DNA of 60,065 bases from Merdimmobilis hominis (lineage in GTDB: Bacteria; Bacillota; Clostridia; Oscillospirales; Ruminococcaceae), in contig NZ_JACJKY010000016.1 of the NCBI RefSeq assembly GCF_016901855.1, forward strand, positions 1 to 60,065. The letters run 5' to 3'. Position numbers and translations under genes: made by a program. Position 1 is the first letter of the stretch, and each line of letters starts with the position of its first letter. Below are positions 31,732-40,568 of the stretch, one piece after another. A model generated the notes under the pieces. That model made no database searches and had not been told where the DNA came from. It worked only from the letters and a program-made list of their open reading frames with translations.

Positions 31732-32448
31732 ATGAACTTTTCCTCTGTTTTTGCGCGCACTGCTGCACTCATCGGCCAAGAAGCGCTTCATACCCTGCAA
31801 AATAAAACGGTCGCCGTCTTAGGGCTCGGCGGTGTGGGCGGCATGTGTGCCGAAATGGTCGCACGCAGCGGTGTCGGCACCGTGATTCTGATGGATCACG
31901 ACACGGTTTCCCTCTCGAATTTAAACCGCCAGAATTTTGCACTCACCTCCACTCTTGGCATGAGCAAAACAGACGCCGCTGTCTTACGGCTAAAAGATGC
32001 CGCGCCGTTTTGCAGGCTTGTTCCCGTAGAATCGTTTTATTCCGCCGAAACTCGCGATGTCTTATTTGACCTTCATCCCGATTTCGTCATCGACGCGATT
32101 GACACCGTTTCCGCAAAGCTTGACCTGCTCGCCGCCTGCCGGGAGCGACGCATTCCGTCTATCATGTGCTTAGGAACCGGCAACCGGCTTGATCCGAGTG
32201 CATTTCGCATCGGCACGATCGAGGAAACCGCCGGATGCGGATGCGGATTGGCACGCGTCATGCGCCGGGAATGCAAAAAACGCGGATTCTCGGATGTGCC
32301 GGTCGTATATTCAACCGAGATGCCGCGCGTTGTCGTCACGGATACAGAACACGGGCGTCACAGTCCCGCAAGCATCAGCTTTTGTCCGCCTGTCGCCGGA
32401 TGCCTGCTGGCGTCATTTGCAGTACAAACGTTATGCAAAACTGAATAG
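31732..32448 (+). CDS. tcdA: tRNA threonylcarbamoyladenosine dehydratase (ThiF/E1-like)
   Basis: The 238-residue protein has the E1-like nucleotide site GLGGVGG (about 33-39), DHDTVSLSNLNRQ and DAIDTVSAK. The late segment CGCGLARVMRRECKKRG is typical of TcdA/YrvM. It adenylates and cyclises t6A37 of tRNAs to ct6A. AAAGGA lies upstream of the ATG. It follows the 6S RNA gene. Confidence 0.93.
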   Translation: MNFSSVFARTAALIGQEALHTLQNKTVAVLGLGGVGGMCAEMVARSGVGTVILMDHDTVSLSNLNRQNFALTSTLGMSKTDAAVLRLKDAAPFCRLVPVESFYSAETRDVLFDLHPDFVIDAIDTVSAKLDLLAACRERRIPSIMCLGTGNRLDPSAFRIGTIEETAGCGCGLARVMRRECKKRGFSDVPVVYSTEMPRVVVTDTEHGRHSPASISFCPPVAGCLLASFAVQTLCKTE

Positions 32449-32456
32449 AAACAAAG

Positions 32457-32492
32457 AAAGTGTGTCATGATAATCTCATAACACACTTTTTT
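32457..32492 (+). terminator. Terminator after tcdA
   Basis: The stem GTGTGT/ACACAC extended by ATGA/TCAT is followed by TTTTTTC. Confidence 0.75.
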
Positions 32493-32513
32493 CTGTTTTA
32501 AGGGGGATTGTCT

Positions 32514-32870
32514 GTGAAACGTCCGCTTCTTCCGTTTTTGGCAGGCGCTGCAACCGGTCTTGCAAACGGGCTGTTCGGCGCAGGCGGCGGATTGCTTGCT
32601 GTTGTTCTGCTCAATCGCTGCGGCATCGACAAAAAATCATCTCATGCCACTGCATTAGCACTCACCCTGCCGCTTTCGCTCATCAGCGCAATCATTCTAT
32701 TCTGTTTTGGGACCTCGCTCTCGCTTGGTGCGCTGTGTATTACGATTCTCTGCGGGCTTCCGGGCGCATGGCTCGGCACAGTTTTGCTCAAAAAGATCTC
32801 ACCGACACTGCTCTCACGCATATTCGGCATCGTGATGGTCGTGTCTGCCGTACGGATGTTTCTGCGATGA
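32514..32870 (+). CDS. TSUP (TauE/SafE) family half-transporter, N-terminal
   Basis: The 118-residue protein has four membrane segments and the TSUP motif NGLFGAGGG near residue 20. TSUP carriers move organic or inorganic anions such as sulfite, and are normally one chain of about 250 residues with eight segments. GTG at 32514 is chosen: AGGGGG lies seven bases upstream, too close for the TTG at 32508. Its stop overlaps the next start (ATGA). Confidence 0.85.
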   Translation: MKRPLLPFLAGAATGLANGLFGAGGGLLAVVLLNRCGIDKKSSHATALALTLPLSLISAIILFCFGTSLSLGALCITILCGLPGAWLGTVLLKKISPTLLSRIFGIVMVVSAVRMFLR

Positions 32871-33274
32871 ATCTGATTTTTCTTGGAATCGCCGGATTTT
32901 TTTCGGGTATCTGTGCCTCTATGGGCATCGGCGGCGGATTCGTGCTGATGCTCTATTTAACCCTGCTCACGGAAACGCCGCAAAAGGAAGCGCAGCTGTT
33001 TAACCTGTGTTTTTTCCTGCCGATTGCCGCGTTTTCACTCTGGCGTCACCGAAAAAACGGGCTGCTCTGCACTTCTCCCATCAAGCCGGCACTCTTCGGC
33101 GGTATCCCTGCGGCACTCGCAGGTGCGCTTCTGGCTGCCTGTTTGCCCAATGCGCAAATCGCCAAGCTGTTCGCTGTCTTTTTGGCAATTATCGGCGTAA
33201 AAACTGTGTTCACCAAACGCGAGCCGAACGGATCAAAGGAAGAATGTGTTGTCCGCCCGCCGCAGAAACAGTGA
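32867..33274 (+). CDS. TSUP family half-transporter, C-terminal
   Basis: The 135-residue protein has four membrane segments with its own TSUP motif (CASMGIGGGFV). It probably pairs with the preceding half to make one eight-segment carrier. It starts in the ATGA overlap. Its final 42 bases overlap the end of the converging ferredoxin gene. Confidence 0.85.
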   Translation: MNLIFLGIAGFFSGICASMGIGGGFVLMLYLTLLTETPQKEAQLFNLCFFLPIAAFSLWRHRKNGLLCTSPIKPALFGGIPAALAGALLAACLPNAQIAKLFAVFLAIIGVKTVFTKREPNGSKEECVVRPPQKQ

Positions 33275-33976
33275 TTCGAGCCGCTCTTTGATCGCACTCA
33301 TATCGAGTGCGCGTGCATGTTCCGGACACTGCCGCACGCATCGCATGCACTGAATACAGCGTGTGGGATCTGCCGCAAACGTCACTTTGTCAATTGCGCG
33401 GACAGGACAAACTACCGCACAAGCGCCGCACGATGTGCACGATTCGTCATGCTGCGGTGCGCGCTCCGGCTTATTCCACTCTTTATACGGACGATTTCCC
33501 GGAATATGGGGCAATGTATGATCGTTTGCAGATAATTTTGCGCGCACCTGCTCTGCAAATGCGGTAATTTCGGCTTGGTCTGCTTCATCCGGACGGAAAG
33601 CGCCCAGCCGATCGCTGTACACATGCGGAATGACAAGCGCACATCCGGCAATCACTTCAAAGCCGCGTGCTATCATTTCGTCAGACAATTCGAGCAGCGC
33701 ATCATCAAAATCGCGGTTGCCAAAACAGGAACAGACGATGCACGGCGTGTGATCGCCCGCAAAGCAATCGAGCAGATCATCCACCGCAGGCAGCCGTCCG
33801 CCATAGACCGGAACACCCACAATCAGCAAATCCGATGGCGTGAGCGATATAGGCTGCTGTCTGACTTCGTAATTCGTCAGATCGACGTTTGTAAATGCAC
33901 CGCCCATCGCTTCGGCAAACATCGAAACGGCGCGTTTGGTGCCGCCGGTCGGACTGAAATAGGATAACACATTCAT
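33233..33976 (-). CDS. EFR1-type flavodoxin-ferredoxin fusion
   Basis: The 247-residue protein has an N-terminal flavodoxin-like domain (SPTGGTKRAV at about 8-17, GVPVYGGRLP) and a C-terminal 2[4Fe-4S] ferredoxin with two CX2CX2CX3C sets (CTSCGACAVVC, CIQCMRCVRQC). EFR1 proteins are low-potential carriers in anaerobes; the partner is unknown. The converging 3' end overlaps the TSUP gene by 42 bases. Confidence 0.93.
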   Translation of the reverse strand: MNVLSYFSPTGGTKRAVSMFAEAMGGAFTNVDLTNYEVRQQPISLTPSDLLIVGVPVYGGRLPAVDDLLDCFAGDHTPCIVCSCFGNRDFDDALLELSDEMIARGFEVIAGCALVIPHVYSDRLGAFRPDEADQAEITAFAEQVRAKLSANDHTLPHIPGNRPYKEWNKPERAPQHDESCTSCGACAVVCPVRAIDKVTFAADPTRCIQCMRCVRQCPEHARALDMSAIKERLESLFLRRADNTFFL

Positions 33977-33988
33977 CTTGCTTTCTCC

Positions 33989-34972
33989 TCACATGAGTCC
34001 TTTTTCTTCGAGCACACTTCGCACTTCTTTGAGCCGTTCGATATCGGCAGGCTCCTGCACACCGTTTGTGTTCGGCGCAACGTTTACTACCAGGCAGTTC
34101 TGCTGTCCGATGAGCTGCTCATATTTTTCGACAATAAACGAGGTGTCAACCAGCGGATCATCGCAGTAGTGCGGGTCCCAGAACCAGTTGCGCATATCGC
34201 GGATGCAGATGGTCGCCTCAAACGGCAGATAGTACGTCTTGGACGCATGACGATAAAGCTTCGGATCGTCTTTCGGCGGGAACATCGGGTCAAGCAGGCG
34301 GAAATCGCTCGGGAAATAGCGCATCGGCATGCCCTCTTTATAATTTTCTGGCCAATAGACCGAATTGTTCGTATTTTTCGAAAGATACCGGCCGATCGTG
34401 CAGTTGACGCCGACTGCGATGTGCGGCTGAAGCTTCTTTGCCAGTGCATACAGCCGTTCAAGTCCCCAGTCGCTCGCTTTTTTATCCCAGCCGCCGTCAA
34501 ACCACAGCTCGACCACTTTGCCGTAGCGACCACCGAGCAGTTCGGTCAGATGTGTTTCCATATAGCGGATATACGCTTCGTGATCGGAATAACACAGCTC
34601 GTGCCGATCCCACAGCGAATAGTAAAGACCGAGCTGAACACCGTATTTTTCACACGCTTTCGCAGCCTCTGCGACCACGTCGGTCGGATTTTTGGAATAC
34701 TTCACACCATAATCGGTCGTATCGGTGTCCCACATGCAAAATCCATCGTGATGCTTCGTGATCAAGATGATATACTTCATACCGCAGTCGCGTGCATTTT
34801 TCACCCAGCTGTCCACATCGACTGCCGGCGGTGCATAGCTCTCGACCGGCAGTGTACCGTCCGACCACTCCGTGTCGTTAAACGTGTTGATGCCGAAATG
34901 AATGAACATGCCGTAGCCGCGGGCAATCATGCGCTGCTGCGTTTCGTTTGGCGTTGTTGAAGGAATTAACAT
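33989..34972 (-). CDS. GH29 alpha-L-fucosidase-like glycosidase
   Basis: The 327-residue protein opens with the GH29 pattern RGYGMFIHFG and TKHHDGF. The probable nucleophile is the Asp of ELWFDGGWDK. It is short and lacks a signal peptide and the C-terminal beta-sandwich, so it should act on imported fucosides. The ATG at 34970-34972 follows AGGAGA; TTG one codon before is not favoured. It sits 12 bases before the ferredoxin gene. Confidence 0.9.
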   Translation of the reverse strand: MLIPSTTPNETQQRMIARGYGMFIHFGINTFNDTEWSDGTLPVESYAPPAVDVDSWVKNARDCGMKYIILITKHHDGFCMWDTDTTDYGVKYSKNPTDVVAEAAKACEKYGVQLGLYYSLWDRHELCYSDHEAYIRYMETHLTELLGGRYGKVVELWFDGGWDKKASDWGLERLYALAKKLQPHIAVGVNCTIGRYLSKNTNNSVYWPENYKEGMPMRYFPSDFRLLDPMFPPKDDPKLYRHASKTYYLPFEATICIRDMRNWFWDPHYCDDPLVDTSFIVEKYEQLIGQQNCLVVNVAPNTNGVQEPADIERLKEVRSVLEEKGLM

Positions 34973-34990
34973 CAATATCCTCTCCTTTTT

Positions 34991-35812
34991 TTATTGATCC
35001 GAGAGTGTGAGCACACAAATCTCGGGTATATTCAAAAATCGCGCAGGAAGCTTGGTGGTACCGATCCCGCAGCTTACCACAAGCGGTACCCCGTCGATAT
35101 CATACTGTCCTTTTACATAATGCCGGCCGCCGGGCGGCAAAAATTTTTGACCGAAAAACGGCACAAAGATCTGACCGCCGTGTGTATGTCCGGCTAAAAT
35201 AAGATCCGCGCCGTTTTCTGCAAATAACGGCGCATCATCCGGCTCATGTGTGAGAAAAATGTTTGTGTAATTGTCATCGGAGACACGAAGTACATTGTCC
35301 GGTTCCCCGAGCATCCAGTCGTCCATTCCCACAACCCGTACAGAAAGTTCCCCAATCTCCGCCGTTTCGTTTTTGAGCAGCGTAAAACCACCCGCTTCCA
35401 TCAGCTGTTCATACACACGCACAGCACCGCCTCCGATATCGTGGTTGCCCCAAACGGCATATTTATATGGTGCTTCGATTGCACGGAGTTTCTCTGCTAT
35501 CAGATTCACATCAATCTGCGATGCATCCCGCCAATAGCTGTCGAAGAAATCACCGCCAAACAGAACCATATTCGGTTTCTGCGCATTGATTTCCTCCACA
35601 ATCCGTGCAAGCCGATCCGGCGTATCATCCTTTCCGAAATGTGTATCCGTAAAAAACGCAATTTTCACCGGTACTGCATGAGATGTCTTTACCTCATACT
35701 GCACCGTGTGAAGCAAAGACGGCTCGATCTGCCATGCGTAAAAAAAGACCCCGAAAATGACAAGCAAGACCCCAGCTAGTCCCCATAATACCCGCAGTAA
35801 CCTGCGTTTCAT
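34991..35812 (-). CDS. Membrane-anchored metallophosphoesterase (YkuE-like)
   Basis: The 273-residue protein has an N-terminal membrane anchor (8-28). The calcineurin-like metal motifs are FTDTHFGK, GGDFFD, WGNHDIGGG and AGHTHGG. It is likely an extracytoplasmic UDP-sugar or lipid phosphatase. It is 15 bases downstream of the ZIP gene and 18 upstream of the fucosidase, forming a leftward operon. Confidence 0.9.
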   Translation of the reverse strand: MKRRLLRVLWGLAGVLLVIFGVFFYAWQIEPSLLHTVQYEVKTSHAVPVKIAFFTDTHFGKDDTPDRLARIVEEINAQKPNMVLFGGDFFDSYWRDASQIDVNLIAEKLRAIEAPYKYAVWGNHDIGGGAVRVYEQLMEAGGFTLLKNETAEIGELSVRVVGMDDWMLGEPDNVLRVSDDNYTNIFLTHEPDDAPLFAENGADLILAGHTHGGQIFVPFFGQKFLPPGGRHYVKGQYDIDGVPLVVSCGIGTTKLPARFLNIPEICVLTLSDQ

Positions 35813-35827
35813 GGATGTTTCTCCTGT

Positions 35828-36616
35828 TTATCCAAGCGCCACGTCGAGAATCATCATCACCATGAATCCCGCCATCACGCCGATCGTTCCGGTATGCGAA
35901 TGCTCGCCCAAGTGTGCTTCGGGAATGAGTTCCTCCACCACGACATACATCATGGCACCCGCCGCAAACGCGAGCATCCACGGCATCAGCGGTGCAACAC
36001 TTCCCGCAATCAGCACAACGAGTACGCCGAAGATAAGTTCCACAAGTCCTGACAAGCTGCCATACAGAAACGAGCGGAACACGCCGAATCCCTCTTTGCG
36101 CAGCGGGAGCGAAACGGCTGCACCCTCCGGGAAATTCTGAATGCCCATGCCAAGCGCCAGCGCAGCAGCTGCCGAAAGCGCAGCGGGACTGCCCTCCTGT
36201 GCCGCCGCAGCAAACGCCAGTCCGACCGCCATACCTTCCGGAATATTGTGAAGTGTCACAGAGAGCACCAAAAGTGTTGTCCGTTTTAAATTGGATGAAA
36301 GGCCCTCCGGATGATCGGCACCCAAATGCAGGTGCGGCAAAAGCGCATCCATCAGCATCAAAAACGCAATACCGAGCATAAATCCGCCTGCCGCCGGAAT
36401 CCAGCCGATCCCGCCGGCTTCCTCTGCCCGCTCAATCGCAGGAATCAAAAGACTCCAGACAGAAGCGGCAATCATCACACCTGCCGCAAATCCTAAAAAT
36501 ACCCGCTGAATCGATTCTCTCGGCGATTTTTTAAAGAAAAACACCATAGCAGCGCCGCACATTGTCATAAAAAACGTAAAGCCTGTGCCGCCTGCCGTAT
36601 AAGCGATTGCATTCAT
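35828..36616 (-). CDS. ZIP-family divalent metal transporter
   Basis: The 262-residue protein has about eight membrane segments. The ZIP metal-binding helices show HNIPEGMAVG and GMGIQNFPEGAAVS. It should import Zn, Mn or Fe (GufA/ZupT-like). The start at ATG 36614-36616 is chosen because GAGGAGG lies seven bases upstream; the ATG at 36622 is one base from it. Confidence 0.93.
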   Translation of the reverse strand: MNAIAYTAGGTGFTFFMTMCGAAMVFFFKKSPRESIQRVFLGFAAGVMIAASVWSLLIPAIERAEEAGGIGWIPAAGGFMLGIAFLMLMDALLPHLHLGADHPEGLSSNLKRTTLLVLSVTLHNIPEGMAVGLAFAAAAQEGSPAALSAAAALALGMGIQNFPEGAAVSLPLRKEGFGVFRSFLYGSLSGLVELIFGVLVVLIAGSVAPLMPWMLAFAAGAMMYVVVEELIPEAHLGEHSHTGTIGVMAGFMVMMILDVALG

Positions 36617-36675
36617 ATTCATTCCTCCTCTTTGTTTCAAGCAGATAGTAACATACTTTTTATTCCCCGTCAACG

Positions 36676-36707
36676 AAAAAGGAGCCGGAAAACTCCGGCT
36701 CCTTTTT
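36676..36707. terminator. Terminator after bioY
   Basis: A 13-bp perfect stem (AAAAAGGAGCCGG / CCGGCTCCTTTTT) with a 6-base loop and flanking A/T-runs lies between bioY and the ZIP gene. Confidence 0.85.
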
Positions 36708-36718
36708 TCAAAACATAT

Positions 36719-37258
36719 TCATTTGCGAATCGCAAGCAGACGATTGACGCTCGTGCCGATCAGTGCACCGCCGATCGCTTTGAGCACATCCCCGAACAAG
36801 AACGGAAGAATCGCGCCGGAAAGCGCTGCCAGCGGACTATAGTGATGAATCAGACACATAAACAACGCACCGAACAGATCGACCGCAGGAATCCCCACGA
36901 AAATGCATATCAGACAATGTCTGAGCGGGTTATTTTTCTTTCCTTTGAGCAAACTGATCAATACAGCGGCAACAAAAAATCCGATCAAAAAGCCGCCTGT
37001 CGGTGAAAGAAGCTGTGAAAATCCGGCTGTGCCGCCCGAAAACACCGGGATTCCGCAAAAACCAAGCAGCAGATAAACACCGAGTGCAGCTGCTGTCTGC
37101 GCAGGTGTCAGCAAAATGGCAGTAATATTGATTGCAATGGTTTGTGCCGTCACGGGAATCGGTGTCAGCGGAAGCGGAAAGGAAAGATATGCACTGATAC
37201 AAATCAGTGCGGTGCAAAGTGCAGTTTTCGTAATGGATGAAACAGAAATTCGATTCAT
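36719..37258 (-). CDS. bioY: Biotin ECF transporter S component BioY
   Basis: The 179-residue protein has six membrane segments. The BioY core is visible: PLPLTPIPVTAQT, GVYLLLGFCGIPVF and SPTGGFLIGF. It captures biotin and works with an ECF energising module not in this window. The ATG follows CGGAGGT; 26 upstream in-frame codons run through the promoter. Expression is probably BirA-controlled through the site at 37315-37345. Confidence 0.95.
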   Translation of the reverse strand: MNRISVSSITKTALCTALICISAYLSFPLPLTPIPVTAQTIAINITAILLTPAQTAAALGVYLLLGFCGIPVFSGGTAGFSQLLSPTGGFLIGFFVAAVLISLLKGKKNNPLRHCLICIFVGIPAVDLFGALFMCLIHHYSPLAALSGAILPFLFGDVLKAIGGALIGTSVNRLLAIRK

Positions 37259-37292
37259 AAGTACCTCCGGTATAAAATCGTTTTGCAGTTGT

Positions 37293-37321
37293 AGCATATC
37301 ATAAACAAGAAATATTGTCAA
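37293..37321 (-). promoter_or_regulatory. Promoter of bioY
   Basis: Leftward TTGACA (37316-37321), 17 bases and TATGCT (37293-37298). The -35 box lies inside the left arm of the BirA-like operator. Confidence 0.75.
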
Positions 37322-37345
37322 CCTAAAATAGAACAAGGTTTACAA
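37315..37345. promoter_or_regulatory. BirA-type biotin operator
   Basis: TTGTCAACC (37315-37323) and GGTTTACAA (37337-37345) are inverted arms 13 bases apart with one mismatch, close to the known BirA consensus. The position over the bioY -35 box predicts repression when biotin is plentiful. Confidence 0.75.
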
Positions 37346-37363
37346 TACTCGATTTCTGTTTGC

Positions 37364-37392
37364 TTGCTTTTGCGCACCTGTTTTGGTATAAT
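37364..37392 (+). promoter_or_regulatory. Promoter of sugar transferase gene
   Basis: TTGCTT (37364-37369), 17 bases and TATAAT (37387-37392) give a leader of about 90 bases before the ATG. Confidence 0.65.
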
Positions 37393-37487
37393 GAATAAAA
37401 TAATATGATTGGACGTTTCAATCTTCTTTTTGGAACAAAGCGTTTCTTTGGGTTTCGTTTTTCACGCTTTCTTTTGGAGGGGTTTGA

Positions 37488-38912
37488 ATGAAGGAAAAAA
37501 AAAGCCGCAATGACCATCCCCGCCGCGGAGCGGTGTTTTGTATTAAAGTGTTGTTGTTTTTTACGTTGTTTTTATTGTTTTTCGGACTGTTTGCGCCCGG
37601 ATTTCCGCAGGTATTCGGATTCACACGCACCGCAGCCATTACAATGACAACATTTATCGTTCTCGGCATCAGCATGACTGCTGTTTACGGCGGATTTGCT
37701 GTCGGCAAAAAAAAGAGCAAGGAAATCATTCCTTCTTTAAGTATTGCCGTGTTTATCACAGATGCCGTAACGTTTTTTCAGCTTTATATTATGAGTGCAA
37801 GCCGATGGCCGCACGCAGAAATGATTTGGCTCAACCTGATGATTTTGCTGTGTGTCTTTATTCTTCAAGTTGCCTCTGTCATCGGATTTGTGTACTTTGG
37901 AAACTATGTCTACTTTAAGCTGAATCCGCCGCAGCGATGCATCATTGTGTGCGACGCTTCTTCCGATCCGCAGCAGCTGATTCAATGCGTATCACGCTAC
38001 CGCAAGCAATATAAAATCGACAAAGTGCTTACATGGAATGATCCGAATTTAAAAAAACAGATCCGTAAAACGGATGTTGTCTTTTTGTACGATCTTCCCG
38101 CAGCAGAACGTCCGACAATCATTGAGTACGCATATAAGCATTATACCAATCTGTTTGTGCAGTCGGATATTTCGGAAATTCTTTTGAATACAGCAAAGTT
38201 TGAAATGTTCGACGATATGGCAATGCTGCATTTGCCGATCACGAATCTATCGATGGAACAGCGCTTTTTCAAGCGAATGCTGGACTTACTGGTATCGGGA
38301 ATTGGCACCATTGTATTAAGTCCTGTGATGCTGCTGATCGCACTGGCAATCAAGCTCGACGATCACGGTCCCGTGTTTTTCACACAGCCGCGTGCCACAC
38401 GAAACGGCGAAGTCTTTAAGGTACTCAAATTCCGCACGATGAAAGTGCATGACCCAAGTGTGGAATACTCCGCAACAACGGATGACGACCGGATTACACG
38501 CGTGGGAAAATATTTAAGAAAATTCCGCTTGGATGAAATTCCTCAGATTTTAAATATTCTGCACGGCGAAATGAGCTTGGTCGGGCCGCGTCCTGAAATG
38601 CTTCAAAACATTGAAAAATACACAGAGGATCTGCCGGAGTTCCGGTATCGTCTGCGTGTAAAAGCAGGACTTACCGGCTTGGCACAGGTCAACGGCCGGT
38701 ACAACACCTCAGCAAAAGACAAGCTTGTTCTTGACCTGATGTATATTGAACGATACAGCTTCTGGCAGGATATCGTGCTGCTTTTGCGCACAGTAATCGT
38801 ATTCTTTAAATCCGAAGAAAGCACGCAGGGATTTGACGCGCCGAAAAAGAAACCTGACATGACGATCGTTAAGCACAAAGAGCAGACCTCTGAAACACAA
38901 GTAAATCATTGA
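37488..38912 (+). CDS. Polyprenyl-phosphate sugar-1-phosphate transferase
   Basis: The 474-residue protein has four N-terminal membrane segments (about 20-140) and a Rossmann-like middle. The C-terminal catalytic domain (about 255-450) starts with a reentrant helix (KRMLDLLVSGIGTIVLSP) and has FKVLKFRTM, LDEIPQ and LVGPRPE. It starts glycan synthesis on undecaprenyl phosphate for exopolysaccharide or teichoic-like polymer. No other glycan genes are adjacent, which is unusual. Confidence 0.92.
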   Translation: MKEKKSRNDHPRRGAVFCIKVLLFFTLFLLFFGLFAPGFPQVFGFTRTAAITMTTFIVLGISMTAVYGGFAVGKKKSKEIIPSLSIAVFITDAVTFFQLYIMSASRWPHAEMIWLNLMILLCVFILQVASVIGFVYFGNYVYFKLNPPQRCIIVCDASSDPQQLIQCVSRYRKQYKIDKVLTWNDPNLKKQIRKTDVVFLYDLPAAERPTIIEYAYKHYTNLFVQSDISEILLNTAKFEMFDDMAMLHLPITNLSMEQRFFKRMLDLLVSGIGTIVLSPVMLLIALAIKLDDHGPVFFTQPRATRNGEVFKVLKFRTMKVHDPSVEYSATTDDDRITRVGKYLRKFRLDEIPQILNILHGEMSLVGPRPEMLQNIEKYTEDLPEFRYRLRVKAGLTGLAQVNGRYNTSAKDKLVLDLMYIERYSFWQDIVLLLRTVIVFFKSEESTQGFDAPKKKPDMTIVKHKEQTSETQVNH

Positions 38913-38915
38913 GAG

Positions 38916-38946
38916 AAAAGGCAGACTGAGATTCAGTCTGCCTTTT
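38916..38946 (+). terminator. Terminator after sugar transferase
   Basis: A 14-bp perfect stem (AAAAGGCAGACTGA / TCAGTCTGCCTTTT) with a 3-base loop. Confidence 0.88.
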
Positions 38947-38956
38947 ATTGCAGGGG

Positions 38957-38985
38957 TTGACCATATAACAGAATTATGATATGAT
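38957..38985 (+). promoter_or_regulatory. Promoter of MATE gene
   Basis: TTGACC (38957-38962), 17 bases and TATGAT (38980-38985). Confidence 0.7.
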
Positions 38986-39025
38986 CTGAAGTAGAAATTA
39001 CGGAATTTAGAAAGGAGAGCACACA

Positions 39026-40342
39026 GTGCATACAAATCCAACAGAAAAACGATTTTGGTACTATGTTCTGCCCTCGATGCTCACAATGGTACTGAGTGGA
39101 TTTTATGTCATTGTTGACGGCTTTTTCATCGGACAGGCAACCGGCGATATCGGACTGGGTGCAATCAATCTTGCATGGCCGATCACAGCGGTGATGCAGG
39201 CCACGGGAATCGGTGTTGGAATCGGCGGATCAGTTCTGTTTTCCATGTATCAGGGCGCACAAGACGCCGAAGAAGCACGTGCTGCCAGAGGAAACACGCT
39301 CGTTTTGCTGGTACTTCTTGCGGCTTTTATGATCGTGTTTTTCTCGTTTACAAGTGACTTTATTCTCCGGTTATTCGGTGCACGCGGCGCATTATTTGAT
39401 GCTGCACATTCGTATATTCGTGTGGTAATTTTCGGCACACTGTTTCAGACACTTGGTTGCGGGCTTACGCCGATTATCAAAAACAGTGGCCGCACCATCA
39501 GCGCCATGCTCATCATGATCAGCGGACTCTTCACGAATATTGTGCTGGACGCACTGTTTATCATAGTGTTTCCATGGGGACTTGCCGGCGCTGCGGCTGC
39601 AACTGCAACCGCACAAGGTGTCGTTGCAGTGCTGAGCTTGGTGCTTATTCTGCGAGATCGAAAAATCCCGTTTTCCTTTTCGGAGCTTCAGCCGCAGGCA
39701 CGCAAAATGATTCGTATTTTAAAAATCGGCTTTTCCCCGTTTGGTGTTTCTCTCGCACCGTCGATTGTCATTATCTTCGCAAACTGGCAGTGCCTTGCCT
39801 ATGGACAGGAAATCGCTGTTGCCGCATATTCGGTTCTCTCGTACGTTTCCGCAACCTTTCTGGCACTTCTGCAAGGCATCGGTGACGGTGTGCAGCCAAT
39901 CATCAGCTATCTGCACGGCGCCGGCGAAGCAAAGAAGGTGGAACATGTTCGTTTTCGTGCGGTTCGTCTTGCTGTGCTGCTCGGTACTGCGTTTTTCCTG
40001 ATCTCTATCCCTACAACTTCGTTTTTCTCAGGATTGTTCGGCGTATCAGACGCAGCGGCTGTGATGGCAAAGAGCGGACTGATTTTGACCGCTGTCGCCT
40101 ATCCGTTCGCAGGACTCGTACGCTGCAGCATTTCTTATTTTTATGCAACAGGAGACACCAAACTCTCTACCTGCTTTACGTATCTCGACCCGCTCGTCTT
40201 CACACCGGTTTTCTTATTTTTGCTTCCGATCTTTTTTGATGTGGAAGGTATCTGGAGCGTTTTGGCGGCTGTCCAAATCACGATGAGCCTGCTTATTTTG
40301 GGGGTATTTTTCGGTCGTCGAAAAAAATCAAAAAAAATTTAA
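39026..40342 (+). CDS. MATE-family efflux transporter
   Basis: The 438-residue protein has about twelve membrane segments in two homologous halves; typical MATE segments are IVDGFFIGQATGDIGLGAINLAWP and GDGVQPIISYLHGAG. It exports drugs or metabolites in exchange for Na or H. The start is GTG with AAAGGAG upstream. It stands as a single-gene unit before tRNA-Pro. Confidence 0.93.
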   Translation: MHTNPTEKRFWYYVLPSMLTMVLSGFYVIVDGFFIGQATGDIGLGAINLAWPITAVMQATGIGVGIGGSVLFSMYQGAQDAEEARAARGNTLVLLVLLAAFMIVFFSFTSDFILRLFGARGALFDAAHSYIRVVIFGTLFQTLGCGLTPIIKNSGRTISAMLIMISGLFTNIVLDALFIIVFPWGLAGAAAATATAQGVVAVLSLVLILRDRKIPFSFSELQPQARKMIRILKIGFSPFGVSLAPSIVIIFANWQCLAYGQEIAVAAYSVLSYVSATFLALLQGIGDGVQPIISYLHGAGEAKKVEHVRFRAVRLAVLLGTAFFLISIPTTSFFSGLFGVSDAAAVMAKSGLILTAVAYPFAGLVRCSISYFYATGDTKLSTCFTYLDPLVFTPVFLFLLPIFFDVEGIWSVLAAVQITMSLLILGVFFGRRKKSKKI

Positions 40343-40393
40343 AAAAACGCTTGACTTTCAGAAAAAACGTGATATAATAAATATCGTTGTCGA

Positions 40394-40470
40394 CGAGGCG
40401 TGGCTCAGTTTGGTAGAGCGCTGCGTTCGGGACGCAGAGGCCGCAGGTTCGAATCCTGTCGCCTCGACCA
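40394..40470 (+). tRNA. tRNA-Pro (CGG)
   Basis: This 77-base cloverleaf has acceptor arms CGAGGCG / CGCCTCG, D-loop TGGCTCAGTTTGGTAGAGC, anticodon loop TTCGGGA (anticodon CGG) and T-arm GGTTCGAATCC. CCA is encoded. It is transcribed alone and ended by the next hairpin. Confidence 0.97.
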
Positions 40471-40474
40471 CATG

Positions 40475-40503
40475 AAAACCGCTAAGAATATCTTAGCGGT
40501 TTT
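40475..40503 (+). terminator. Terminator after tRNA-Pro
   Basis: The perfect stem AAAACCGCTAAGA / TCTTAGCGGTTTT has a 3-base loop and a T-run. Confidence 0.9.
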
Positions 40504-40526
40504 TTCATTTTCATATTGTTATTAAT

Positions 40527-40568
40527 AAAAAAGTATCTCCCGTTTTTAAAAACGGGAGATGCTTTTTT
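40527..40568. terminator. Terminator of ArsR-type regulator gene
   Basis: A long stem around ATCTCCCGTTTTT / AAAAACGGGAGAT is flanked by A/T-runs and lies at the 3' end of the leftward regulator gene. Confidence 0.85.
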
